Positions 26,219-35,310 of a stretch of DNA of 39,401 bases are shown piece after piece. The DNA is from Desulfobacula sp. (GTDB lineage: Bacteria; Desulfobacterota; Desulfobacteria; Desulfobacterales; Desulfobacteraceae). The notes below the pieces were generated by a model. It did not search any database. It was not told the DNA's origin and saw only the letters and a list, made by a program, of their open reading frames with translations. The DNA lies in assembly GCA_020048635.1 (NCBI GenBank), contig JAIFMF010000036.1:1-39401 (forward strand). Direction: 5' to 3'. The position numbers were made by a program, and so were the translations under genes. Positions within the stretch are counted from its first letter, which is position 1. The number at the start of each line of letters is the position of its first letter.

Positions 26219-27583
26219 ATGCCGGGACATAAAATTTTTATCATCATTGAAAATCCAAAAGAAAGAATGGAATATGTCCGGTTTTTTGAGAATCTTGGTT
26301 TCCTTGTAGAAGCAACCCCTGATGGATCGGATGCCTTATCATACCTCATTGAAAAAAAACCGGATATCACCATAGCAGATGTTTCAACCCCTGGTTTTTC
26401 AGCCGTTGATTTTTTAAAAAAAATTAATGAATCCACCCTTTCCTGCCACACCCTTATGATTACCGCAGAACCTGTGGTTGAACATGCCGTAACACTTATG
26501 AAGCTTGGCGCTCTCGATTACCTGATCAAGCCACTTGAAATGGCGCAGCTTGATTTAACGATCAAAAGAGCCCTTGCCCTGTCAAAGAAGAAAGACAGTC
26601 CGGAATTGATCCTTTCTTCCCAGTTCCGAAAAGTCAAGATTATTACTCAGGATAGTGATATTGAAAAGCTTTTGTCCCTTGCCGAGAGAGTCGCAAAATC
26701 CAGTGCCTCAGTGTTGATCCAGGGGGAAAGCGGTACAGGTAAAGAACTTTTTGCAAAATTCATTCACGAAAAAAGCGATCGATGCAATAAGCCCTTTATT
26801 GCTGTAAACTGTGCGGCTTTGCCGGAAAATCTTCTTGAAAGCGAATTGTTCGGACATGAAAAAGGTGCTTTTACGGGAGCCATTTCGAGGAAAATCGGAA
26901 AATTTGAATTGGCTGATAAGGGCACGCTTTTTCTGGACGAAATTACGGAAATGCAATTCCATCTTCAGGCAAAATTATTAAGAGTGATACAGGAAAAAGT
27001 GTTGGATCGGGTAGGGGGAATCGTTCCGGTTGATGTGGATGTAAGGATCATTGCCACAACAAATCGTGATTCGAAAGAAGCTGTGGAAAATGGTGATTTT
27101 AGAGAGGATCTTTTTTATCGGCTGAATACGATACCCCTTGTCATCCCACCGTTAAGAAATCGAAGGGGGGATTTGGAGATACTGTCCCGGTTTTTTATTC
27201 AAAAATATTGTAAAATTGACGGGCGCAATGTCAAAGGGTTGACAAAACAGGCAAGTGGTATCTTGAGCAACCATTTGTTTCCTGGAAATGTAAGAGAACT
27301 TGAAAATATTATTCACAGAGCCGTTCTCCTTGCTGATTCTGATTTGATTGAACCTGGAAATCTGATGCTTGAGACATCTGAATCCGGGACCCTGCTTATA
27401 GAAACATCAGAAGACGGGAGCCATCCTGAATCTGAGCCGGGTTCACTCAGAGATATGGAGCAGAAGATGATCTATAAAGCCCTTGACCAGACAGAGGGCA
27501 ACAGAACCCATGCCGCAAAAATTCTGGGCATCAGTGTCCGGACCCTTCGAAATAAACTCCACGAATACAAAGAAAATAACTGA
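26219..27583 (+). CDS. FlrC/NtrC-like sigma-54 activator with degenerate receiver
   Basis: REC-like N-terminus (IFIIIENPKERM...ADVSTPG...LIKPL), AAA with GESGTGKELFAKFIH and GAFTGA, Fis-type HTH. Confidence 0.92.
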   Translation: MPGHKIFIIIENPKERMEYVRFFENLGFLVEATPDGSDALSYLIEKKPDITIADVSTPGFSAVDFLKKINESTLSCHTLMITAEPVVEHAVTLMKLGALDYLIKPLEMAQLDLTIKRALALSKKKDSPELILSSQFRKVKIITQDSDIEKLLSLAERVAKSSASVLIQGESGTGKELFAKFIHEKSDRCNKPFIAVNCAALPENLLESELFGHEKGAFTGAISRKIGKFELADKGTLFLDEITEMQFHLQAKLLRVIQEKVLDRVGGIVPVDVDVRIIATTNRDSKEAVENGDFREDLFYRLNTIPLVIPPLRNRRGDLEILSRFFIQKYCKIDGRNVKGLTKQASGILSNHLFPGNVRELENIIHRAVLLADSDLIEPGNLMLETSESGTLLIETSEDGSHPESEPGSLRDMEQKMIYKALDQTEGNRTHAAKILGISVRTLRNKLHEYKENN

Positions 27584-27593
27584 TTTAAGGTTC

Positions 27594-27610
27594 AGGCATA
27601 CAATTTGCAA
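27594..27610 (+). promoter_or_regulatory. Sigma-54 (-24/-12) promoter of the flgB operon
   Basis: AGGCATACAATTTGCAA: GG 27595-27596, N10, GC 27607-27608. Confidence 0.75.
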
Positions 27611-27679
27611 TATCAGTATGTGGATATTGATTTCTATATTATCTATGGATTATTCGGTGTATTTTTTTGAGGGGGGAAG

Positions 27680-28090
27680 ATGGCGGATTCGAGAATTTTC
27701 GGCCACACGACAGAGTTGATCAGTAAAGCGCTTGACGTATCATCAAAGCGGCATAATCTGATAACAGGCAATATAGCCAATATGGATACAATTGGTTATA
27801 AGCCCGGCGACCTTGATTTTAATCAAACGCTGAAACGGCTCATGGGCAAAAAAGAGCCTGATTTTCTGGATAAGACGCATCCAGGGCACCTGTCGTCGGA
27901 AAAAGATGAAAAAGTTGCCATGAATGGAATCAACAGTGAAGAAGTAGATCTCTATCATCTTGATACTGTTAATATTGATACAGAAATGATGAATCTCATG
28001 GAGAACAATCTCAAATACCGGGTAACAACAGAGATGTTATTGCGGAAAATGAAAATATTGCAATATTCCATTGACGAGGGAGGAAGATAA
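27680..28090 (+). CDS. flgB: Flagellar basal-body rod protein FlgB
   Basis: ALDVSSKRHNLITGNIANMDTIGYKPGDLDF; syntenic with flgC. Confidence 0.95.
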   Translation: MADSRIFGHTTELISKALDVSSKRHNLITGNIANMDTIGYKPGDLDFNQTLKRLMGKKEPDFLDKTHPGHLSSEKDEKVAMNGINSEEVDLYHLDTVNIDTEMMNLMENNLKYRVTTEMLLRKMKILQYSIDEGGR

Positions 28091-28093
28091 TTT

Positions 28094-28591
28094 ATGGACC
28101 TTTTAACCGCATCAAAGATCAGTGCAACAGCTCTGGCTGCCCATCGAACAAAACTGAACGTCATCGCTGAAAATCTTGCCAATGTGGATACCACAAGGAC
28201 TAAAGAAGGTGGCCCGTACAGAAGAAAAATGGTTGTTTTTAAAGCCGAGGATATTGATTCATTTAAAAGTGTGGTTGAAAAAAGACAACTTAAGCAAGAT
28301 CAAGGCGGGATAGAGCTTTCACCCATTGAATTTGACGCTGAAAAAAAATCGGACAATGGAAGAGGTGTTAAAGTAGACCAGATTATCAGATCCCAGGAGG
28401 ATTTCAGGCTGGTTTATAATCCCGCACATCCGGATGCAGACCCGGATACAGGGTATGTAAAAATGCCCAATGTGGATCATTTGACCGAAATTGCAGATAT
28501 GCTGGTGGCAAAAAGAAGTTATGAAGCGAGTACAACATCTCTTTCTGCTACAAAGGACATGATATTGAAGGCACTTGAAATCGGAAAATAA
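28094..28591 (+). CDS. flgC: Flagellar basal-body rod protein FlgC
   Basis: SATALAAHRTKLNVIAENLANVDTTRT; GYVKMPNVDHLTEIADMLVAKRSYEAS. Confidence 0.96.
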   Translation: MDLLTASKISATALAAHRTKLNVIAENLANVDTTRTKEGGPYRRKMVVFKAEDIDSFKSVVEKRQLKQDQGGIELSPIEFDAEKKSDNGRGVKVDQIIRSQEDFRLVYNPAHPDADPDTGYVKMPNVDHLTEIADMLVAKRSYEASTTSLSATKDMILKALEIGK

Positions 28592-28603
28592 CAGGGAGGA
28601 ATC

Positions 28604-28897
28604 ATGACGATCGGGATAAATGGGATGAACCGGATCAGTTTAAACACTGAGCCGCTGCCGGATAAAATCAGCCGACGGAATCCTGAATTTGCTGAAAGGA
28701 TAAAGGCTGCTATTCTGGATGTTAATGAAAAGCATCTGGTTGCAGATGATTCCATTGAAAAAGTAATTAAGGGAGAAATGGAAATTCATGAAGGTATGAT
28801 GGCGGTCGGCAAGGCAGAAACTTCTTTGAAAATCCTTGCCCAGGTCAGAAATAAGGTCATGGCGGCCTATAATGAAATCATGAGAATGCAGATATAA
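28604..28897 (+). CDS. fliE: Flagellar hook-basal body complex protein FliE
   Basis: MMAVGKAETSLKILAQVRNKVMAAYNEIMRMQI. Confidence 0.94.
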   Translation: MTIGINGMNRISLNTEPLPDKISRRNPEFAERIKAAILDVNEKHLVADDSIEKVIKGEMEIHEGMMAVGKAETSLKILAQVRNKVMAAYNEIMRMQI

Positions 28898-28931
28898 TGT
28901 CGGCAAGCATTAAATGGAGTGATAAACCTTT

Positions 28932-30638
28932 ATGAATCCTGTTATTGAAAAAATCATTGCGACCTTTAAAGCAATGCCATTGTCCAGGAAGATTGCTCTT
29001 GGGATTATTATCATGGCGATGGTCGCCGGATTCACTACCCTGTTTATCTGGGCAAATAGAATAGAGTTCAAGGTCGCTTTCAGTGGTATGACAAAGGAAG
29101 ATGCTGCGCTGGTTGTTGAAAAACTAAAGGAATCCAATACCCCACACCGGCTCACCGGAGATGGCACCACCATTATGGTGCCGGAACCTGTTGTGTACGA
29201 TGTCAGGCTGACAATGGCAAAGGATGGAATTCCAAAAGGCGGTCACGTTGGTTTTGAAATATTTGATAAAACTGAATTCGGGACCACGGATTTTGTTCAG
29301 AATATCAATAAAACAAGAGCTATTCAAGGAGAGCTCGCAAGAACCATCAGTGCCTTTAATGAAGTCAAGTCTGCGCGTGTTATGATTGTCATGCCCAAAG
29401 ACTCTGTGTTTGTTGAAGAAGTTAAAAAGCCGTCTGCATCCATACTGCTGGAATTGAATTCAGATCTCGAAAAAGAAAAGGTTACTGCCATTGCCCATCT
29501 GGTGGCCAGTGCTATTCAGGATTTGACACCCAAAAACGTAACCATTGTGGATACGGGAGGCAGGATTCTTTTTGAGGGAAAATCAGAAGAGGAACAAGCC
29601 AAGGAAAAGGCTGAAAATGTTGCAGATTCACAGTACCAGCATAAAATCCGGTTTGAAGAAAATTTATCCAAACGAATCTCGACCATGCTCGAAAGAATTG
29701 TTGGAAAAGACAAAGCCATTGTGCGGGTGACATCTGAAATGGATTTTTCTAAAGATGATATGAATGAGGAAATTTTTGATCCATTTGAAAGGGGGGGTGA
29801 ATTTGTTCGCAGCAAGAAGGACCGAGCAGAGAAAGTCATCACACAATCTAACGAAACCCCTAATCCATCCACAGTGAACCCCATTGTGAGCGACGGAAAT
29901 ACGACGGATAAACAGAATAATGAGATAAGCAACAAGAAGGATGATACCTTTAATTATGAAATCAGCAAAAGGGTCAGAGAAGTCAAAAAACCCATGGCGG
30001 TTCTGAGCCGTCTTTCCGTTGCAGCCGTTGTGGACGGCAGATATGAGAATAAAACAGATGAAGGCGGGAAGCAAAAACAGACATATGTTCCAAGGTCTCC
30101 TGAGGAAATGAAGCAGTTTCACGACATTGTCGTTAAAGCCATGGGATATAATGAAGAAAGAAGCGACCAGGTATCCGTAGAATGCTTTCCCTTTGCCTCC
30201 ATCGCTGAAATTGAGTCTGAACCATCCGTTACAGGGCTGAAAAAGATTCAGGAACAATACGGCAGGCTTATTGCAAACTTCCTGATTGTAGTTGCCTTGT
30301 TCCTTCTGGTCATACGGCCCATTATCAGAACGGTGAAAGAGATCAAGACGACAGTGGTGAATGATGCGCTGCCGTCCCCTGAAGATACTGCACTGCTGGA
30401 AGAAGAGAAAAAGCTGCCGAAATTCATAGAAATGAACGGTAAACAGCAGAGAGAACATCTGGACATGATGACGGAAGATCAGAGGATGCTGTTCTTAAAG
30501 AAAATGAATCAAACAGAGCGGGCGTCTTATCTGACGAATATGCCGTTAAACGAAAAAGCAAAATACTACGCTGAAAAAGATCTGTACAAGACAGTCAATA
30601 TACTGAAAGGCTGGATCAGTGAAGGAGAGGAGAAATAA
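28932..30638 (+). CDS. fliF: Flagellar MS-ring protein FliF
   Basis: IPKGGHVGFEIFDKTEFGTTDFVQNINKTRAIQGELARTI; PKDSVF; PSASILLEL; two TM segments. Confidence 0.97.
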   Translation: MNPVIEKIIATFKAMPLSRKIALGIIIMAMVAGFTTLFIWANRIEFKVAFSGMTKEDAALVVEKLKESNTPHRLTGDGTTIMVPEPVVYDVRLTMAKDGIPKGGHVGFEIFDKTEFGTTDFVQNINKTRAIQGELARTISAFNEVKSARVMIVMPKDSVFVEEVKKPSASILLELNSDLEKEKVTAIAHLVASAIQDLTPKNVTIVDTGGRILFEGKSEEEQAKEKAENVADSQYQHKIRFEENLSKRISTMLERIVGKDKAIVRVTSEMDFSKDDMNEEIFDPFERGGEFVRSKKDRAEKVITQSNETPNPSTVNPIVSDGNTTDKQNNEISNKKDDTFNYEISKRVREVKKPMAVLSRLSVAAVVDGRYENKTDEGGKQKQTYVPRSPEEMKQFHDIVVKAMGYNEERSDQVSVECFPFASIAEIESEPSVTGLKKIQEQYGRLIANFLIVVALFLLVIRPIIRTVKEIKTTVVNDALPSPEDTALLEEEKKLPKFIEMNGKQQREHLDMMTEDQRMLFLKKMNQTERASYLTNMPLNEKAKYYAEKDLYKTVNILKGWISEGEEK

Positions 30639-30640
30639 TC

Positions 30641-31654
30641 ATGGCTGATGTTCCGGATACTTCAACGCTCTCAGGGCCTAAAAAAGCCGCCATCTTCCTG
30701 ATGGTCATGGGAGAGGAATATACCACCAAAGTATTTGAGAAAATGAATGAACGGGAAATTGCCGATGTTGCATTTGAAATGTCGGCAATTGATAATATTT
30801 CTCCGGAAATAATGAAAGCTGTCTCCCAGGACTTTGTGGATAAATTTGAAGGGGAAGCAAAAATGATCATTGAAAATGAATCCTTTATCAGAAATGTGGT
30901 TAAAAATACATTAAAGGATAAACAAGCCAATGCCATTCTTGATGATCTTGAGAAGAAAAAGCAGGATAAACCTTTTATCTGGAGCAGGAATGTGAATGTG
31001 GGGACCCTTGCCGGTTATGTGGTTGGCGAGCATCCCCAGACCATTGCAATGATTCTGGCCCATATGCCGGCCGAAATTTCCTCGGAGCTCTTGATAGCCA
31101 TGCCCCCCGAATTAAAGGGTGATATTGCCATGCGAATCGCAAAGCTGGGGCAGATTTCCGAAGAGGTGGTCAGAGACGTGGACAAGGCGTTGAAGCTTGA
31201 GCTTTCCGGGGCTGTGGGTCCTGGTGGGAAAGCAGGTGGCCTGCAGGTTCTGGTCGATATTATCAATGGTGTGGACAAGTCAACAGAAGATGCCGTGATG
31301 GCATTTGTTGAAGAAGATAACCCTGAAATGGCCAATGATATCCGTAATTTGATGTTTGTATTTGAAGATTTGACCGGTATTGATGATACGGCCATGAGAG
31401 AGATCTTAAAGAAGGTTGAAGGTCAGCAGTTGACATACGCACTTAAGACGGCAACAGATGAAATGAAGACAAAGATTTTTTCCAACCTTTCCTCGAGAGC
31501 CGGTGAAATGCTTAGAGATGATCTTGACTCCATGGGGCCTGTACGCCTGACAGAAGTTGAAGAAGCCCAGCAAGCCATTGTTCGTGCAGCCAAGGAACTT
31601 GAGGCCGACGGAACGATTAACCTTGGAAAAGGAAAAGATGATGTCCTCGTCTGA
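30641..31654 (+). CDS. fliG: Flagellar motor switch protein FliG
   Basis: LSGPKKAAIFLMVMGEE; EHPQTIAMILAHM; FVFEDLTGIDD. Confidence 0.97.
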   Translation: MADVPDTSTLSGPKKAAIFLMVMGEEYTTKVFEKMNEREIADVAFEMSAIDNISPEIMKAVSQDFVDKFEGEAKMIIENESFIRNVVKNTLKDKQANAILDDLEKKKQDKPFIWSRNVNVGTLAGYVVGEHPQTIAMILAHMPAEISSELLIAMPPELKGDIAMRIAKLGQISEEVVRDVDKALKLELSGAVGPGGKAGGLQVLVDIINGVDKSTEDAVMAFVEEDNPEMANDIRNLMFVFEDLTGIDDTAMREILKKVEGQQLTYALKTATDEMKTKIFSNLSSRAGEMLRDDLDSMGPVRLTEVEEAQQAIVRAAKELEADGTINLGKGKDDVLV

Positions 31655-32594
31655 TCCAGAAGAGGGATTTAAACCCATAGATTTGAATTCCCTTGAGACC
31701 TTTAACAAAGAGACTATCAGTCAATCCGATGCATCAGAACCGGAATTCAGCCGGTTTAAGCTGTTGTTTGAAAGGCCGAAGTTTGAAAAAGAAGAGCCCT
31801 ATGAGTTTGAAGCTGTCTATCATGAAACACGGAAACGAGAAGAAACAGTTTTCAAACCTTTGATTGAACCCGCAAAAAGGATAGAAAAGACCCGGGAAAA
31901 AGGGAATCAGCACAAAGAGGCTGATAATGAGGGTAAAGAACCCAATGAAACCCCTGAAGAGAAAGGATACCAGGATGGGTTTGAAAAAGGCCGTGAACAG
32001 GGAATTGAAAAAGGGAAAGCGCAGGGCTATGAAGAAGGCTTTCATAAAGGTGAAGCTGAAGGATTTGAAAAAGGAGAGCAGGCAGGGGCGGTAACGGGCC
32101 ACGAAAAGGGATATGAAGACGGGTATAAAGAAGGAGAAGCCAAAGGGACTGAAGAAGCCCGCCAAAAATCCATCGGGATATTAAATACACTTGAAGAATC
32201 TTTGAATATGGTGGATCGGACGCTCAGCCTACTGGTCGATAAATATGAAGCAAGGATTATTTCTCTTATCCAGCAGATTGCAAAAAAAGCAGTGATGGCT
32301 CAACTTAAAATCAATGACGGTATTGTGCGGCAGATGATACTGGATGCATTAAAAACACTGGTCAACCCGGAGGAAATAGTCTTAAGCATATCTGAGGAAG
32401 ATTATGAATATATTGAAATGGTCAAGGAAGAGTTTTTTGAGGAAATTGAAACCCTGAAAAGTATTTCTGTAAAATCAGACCCATCCGTTAAAAGGGGAGG
32501 TTGCAGGATTGATACCAATACTGCGTCCATTTCATCAGACCCGGAATCCCGTCTTGACGTTATATTTGAAGCCATCAAAAAAGCAGGTATTTAA
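31638..32594 (+). CDS. fliH: Flagellar assembly protein FliH
   Basis: Long Gly-xxx-Gly repeat, C-terminal FliH-like region, position between fliG and fliI; ATG 31638 after AAAGGAAAAG, overlapping fliG. Confidence 0.9.
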   Translation: MMSSSDPEEGFKPIDLNSLETFNKETISQSDASEPEFSRFKLLFERPKFEKEEPYEFEAVYHETRKREETVFKPLIEPAKRIEKTREKGNQHKEADNEGKEPNETPEEKGYQDGFEKGREQGIEKGKAQGYEEGFHKGEAEGFEKGEQAGAVTGHEKGYEDGYKEGEAKGTEEARQKSIGILNTLEESLNMVDRTLSLLVDKYEARIISLIQQIAKKAVMAQLKINDGIVRQMILDALKTLVNPEEIVLSISEEDYEYIEMVKEEFFEEIETLKSISVKSDPSVKRGGCRIDTNTASISSDPESRLDVIFEAIKKAGI

Positions 32595-33950
32595 ATGATT
32601 CTTGATCATCTTGATAAAATAGATTTTGTAAAATATGAAAAAGCGATTGACCAGAGCGTCCTGATACGGCCTGAAGGCAGGATTTCTCAAGTCATCGGGC
32701 TTATTGCCGAAGGAGACAGCCTGGGGTTAGGCATCGGCAGTCTTTGCAGCATCATCAATGATCACGGCAAGGAAATACAGGCTGAGGTTGTGGGATTTAA
32801 AAGAGAAAAAGCACTGTTTATGCCGTATGGGGATATTCGGGGAATAAGTCTTGGCAGTCGGATTATTCCTGTTATGGCTACCCAGGAAATCGGCGTTTCA
32901 GATCAACTGCTTGGAAGAGTGGTCGACGGCATGGGGCTTCCTATTGATGGAAAAGGAAATATCGAATACACAAAATCGTATAACCTCTATGGAAGACCCA
33001 TGGGCCCCATGCAGAGAAAACAGATTAAAGAACCTCTGGATGTCGGCGTTGCTGCCATCAACAGCATGATCACACTGGGAAAAGGGCAGCGGGTTGCCAT
33101 TATGGCCGGATCAGGAGTCGGAAAAAGTGTCCTGATGGGCATGATGACAAAGCATACCAGTGCCGATGTGGTGGTTATCGGTCTTATCGGGGAGCGGGGC
33201 AGGGAAGTCAGGGATTTTATCAATGATACCCTGGGGGAAGAAGGGCTCAAAAGATCTGTGGTGGTTGCGGCGACCTCGGATTCTCCACCTCTCGTGAGAA
33301 TTCGGGGTGCTTATCTTGCTACAACCATTGCAGAATATTTCAGGGACCAGGGAAAAGACGTGCTGTTGATGGTGGATTCCATTACCCGATTTGCCATGTC
33401 CTCCAGGGATGTAGGGCTTGCTGCCGGAGAACCGCCCACATCAAGAGGGTATACCCCGTCCTTTTTTGTCCAGATTCCAATTCTCCTGGAAAGAGCCGGG
33501 AACATGGAAGCTGGGGGCTCGATCACAGGTATTTATACGGTTCTGGTTGAAGGGGATGATTTGAATGACCCGGTCGGCGATACCGTCCGGTCTATCGTTG
33601 ACGGCCATATTGTTCTGTCAAGGGCTCTGGCCAATAAAGGCCATTATCCTGCCATTGATGTTCTGGCCAGTATTTCAAGGGTAATGCGGGATGTGAGTGA
33701 GAAGGAACATGTGGTATTAAGAAATAAAGCCATCAGTGTCATCTCTTCCTACAGAAACGCTGAAGACATGATAACCATCGGTGCATATATTGATGGGTCG
33801 GACCCTGAAGTGGATGAGGCAAAGAAGTTAATGCCGGGGATCACACAGTTTTTAAGGCAGGACATGAACAGACGGGTGGATATGCAGTCCAGTGTGGAAG
33901 GGTTGAAAAATGCGCTGGGAATAAAAAAAACAGATAAGCAGAATTCATGA
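32595..33950 (+). CDS. fliI: Flagellum-specific ATPase FliI
   Basis: MAGSGVGKSVLMGMM, GLIGERGREVRDF, DSITRFAMSSRDVGLAAGEPPTSRGYTPSFF. Confidence 0.98.
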   Translation: MILDHLDKIDFVKYEKAIDQSVLIRPEGRISQVIGLIAEGDSLGLGIGSLCSIINDHGKEIQAEVVGFKREKALFMPYGDIRGISLGSRIIPVMATQEIGVSDQLLGRVVDGMGLPIDGKGNIEYTKSYNLYGRPMGPMQRKQIKEPLDVGVAAINSMITLGKGQRVAIMAGSGVGKSVLMGMMTKHTSADVVVIGLIGERGREVRDFINDTLGEEGLKRSVVVAATSDSPPLVRIRGAYLATTIAEYFRDQGKDVLLMVDSITRFAMSSRDVGLAAGEPPTSRGYTPSFFVQIPILLERAGNMEAGGSITGIYTVLVEGDDLNDPVGDTVRSIVDGHIVLSRALANKGHYPAIDVLASISRVMRDVSEKEHVVLRNKAISVISSYRNAEDMITIGAYIDGSDPEVDEAKKLMPGITQFLRQDMNRRVDMQSSVEGLKNALGIKKTDKQNS

Positions 33951-34405
33951 AACGATTTGATTTCAGATTGCAGCCATTGCTCAATTACAGGGAATACATG
34001 GAACGGGTCGCAAAGCAGAATACGGCTCGGGCACAGATGGATGTTGCTCAGTGCGAAAGGCAGATCAATGATTTGAAGAATACCCTGGATCAACAAACAG
34101 CCAGGGTTGAAAATGAGTTGGAACAGGGGATCAGTGCTTTTGAATTCAGACAGTATCGTGAGTATCTTGATGCCGTGGAAACTCACATAGAACAGGAAAA
34201 ATCAAGAAAGATACAATTATCCGGAATTCTAAAGGAAAAGTTGATGGTGTTGAAGAAAAAAACCATTGATAAAAAAGCCATGGAATTTTACCGGGAAAGA
34301 TTAAAAACTGAATATACTCAGAAAGTTCTTGCAGCAGACCAAAAAGAGATGGATGAAATTTCATCTTTAAAGACAGCAAGGAAATTGTCCAATGAAGCAT
34401 CTTAA
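33947..34405 (+). CDS. fliJ: Flagellar export protein FliJ
   Basis: FDFRLQPLLNYREYMERVAKQNTARAQ; coiled-coil; position after fliI. Confidence 0.9.
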   Translation: MKRFDFRLQPLLNYREYMERVAKQNTARAQMDVAQCERQINDLKNTLDQQTARVENELEQGISAFEFRQYREYLDAVETHIEQEKSRKIQLSGILKEKLMVLKKKTIDKKAMEFYRERLKTEYTQKVLAADQKEMDEISSLKTARKLSNEAS

Positions 34406-35084
34406 TAAAAAAATAATCTGTTTGGGTATCTGCCTCATACTATCTCTTTGTTTTGGAACATGGATTCAAAATGATGGTTTTTTGTCCATTAATGGGAAAG
34501 ATGCCTTTGCCGAGGACAAAAAACCGGAGAAAAAAGAAGACCCGGCAAAAACCGAGAAGAAAGAAAATCCAGAAAAAAAGGAAGAAAAAGCGGACAGTAA
34601 AAAATCTCCCGAAGAAACCGAGAAAAAACCATGCCCGGATTGCCCGGAATGTCCTGATCCGGCCAAGGTTGTATTAAGGGGACTGGAAGAGAAGAAATCC
34701 ATGATTGATAAGCAGCAGAAGACCATAGAACAGGAAAAAAAAGAGTTAGACGTATTCAAAGAGCAGATTGATGAAAAAATAGAAACTCTTACAGCGCTGA
34801 AAAAGCAGATTGAAGGCGACCTTGTTCTTCTGGATCAGAAAAAAGCACAGAAAGAAAAGGAAAAAGATGCTGAATATGAAGAAAAAATCGGCAGGCTGGT
34901 TAAAATGTATGCCGGAATGAAACCAAAGAATGCCGCTCAAATTGTAGATAAAATGGATCTTGAAGTCGCGCAGGAAATTTTCATGAGGATGCGGGAAGCT
35001 TCAGCATCCGAGATTTTAGCATTTGTCGACAGTGAAAAAGCGGCAAAAATCAGCGAACGCCTTGCCTTTAAACGAAAACAGTAG
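34392..35084 (+). CDS. MotE-like protein (TM/signal anchor, K/E/P-rich linker, coiled coil, MgtE_N-like C-terminus)
   Basis: IGRLVKMYAGMKPKNAAQIVDKMDLEVAQEIFMRMREASASEILAFVDSEKAAKISERL; position after fliJ. Confidence 0.85.
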   Translation: MKHLNKKIICLGICLILSLCFGTWIQNDGFLSINGKDAFAEDKKPEKKEDPAKTEKKENPEKKEEKADSKKSPEETEKKPCPDCPECPDPAKVVLRGLEEKKSMIDKQQKTIEQEKKELDVFKEQIDEKIETLTALKKQIEGDLVLLDQKKAQKEKEKDAEYEEKIGRLVKMYAGMKPKNAAQIVDKMDLEVAQEIFMRMREASASEILAFVDSEKAAKISERLAFKRKQ

Positions 35085-35144
35085 AATTAGAACACCTTAT
35101 TTTATTTTCCCCTCCCATCATCCGGTAATATTTTCCCATGAAAT

Positions 35145-35189
35145 TTGTTTTGTTGGGAAATAAGTTCCAAAACAATCTTAAAACAATCT
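35145..35189. promoter_or_regulatory. Inverted repeat TTGTTTTG-N15-CAAAACAA overlapping direct repeat AAAACAATCT x2; candidate activator site
   Basis: Repeats at 35145-35152/35168-35175 and 35169-35178/35180-35189 (11-bp period), about 70-110 bp upstream of the sigma-54 -24 element. Confidence 0.4.
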
Positions 35190-35255
35190 GTCATTCGCCC
35201 TCATAAAAATTATAACATATTGAATTAATATATAATTATTCAATTTTAGCCCAGA

Positions 35256-35272
35256 TGGCATGACTATTGCTG
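35256..35272 (+). promoter_or_regulatory. Sigma-54 (-24/-12) promoter
   Basis: TGGCATGACTATTGCTG: GG 35257-35258, N10, GC 35269-35270. Confidence 0.8.
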
Positions 35273-35310
35273 TTTTATCTTTCAAAAGAAATCAAAGGAC
35301 AGGTGTTGAT

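Noticed and set aside
29664-30458. 264-aa - strand ORF
   Set aside because: Fully inside fliF antisense; no recognisable motifs and His/Phe-rich composition typical of spurious frames.
31965-32147. Repeat-like DNA in fliH considered as a mobile or tandem DNA repeat
   Set aside because: Periodicity is at the protein level (Gxxx); codons vary, so it is not a recent DNA tandem repeat.
35260-35310. Upstream extension of fliK in the ORF track
   Set aside because: ATG at 35260 lies within the -24/-12 promoter, so it would not be transcribed from that promoter; ATG 35311 is preferred.
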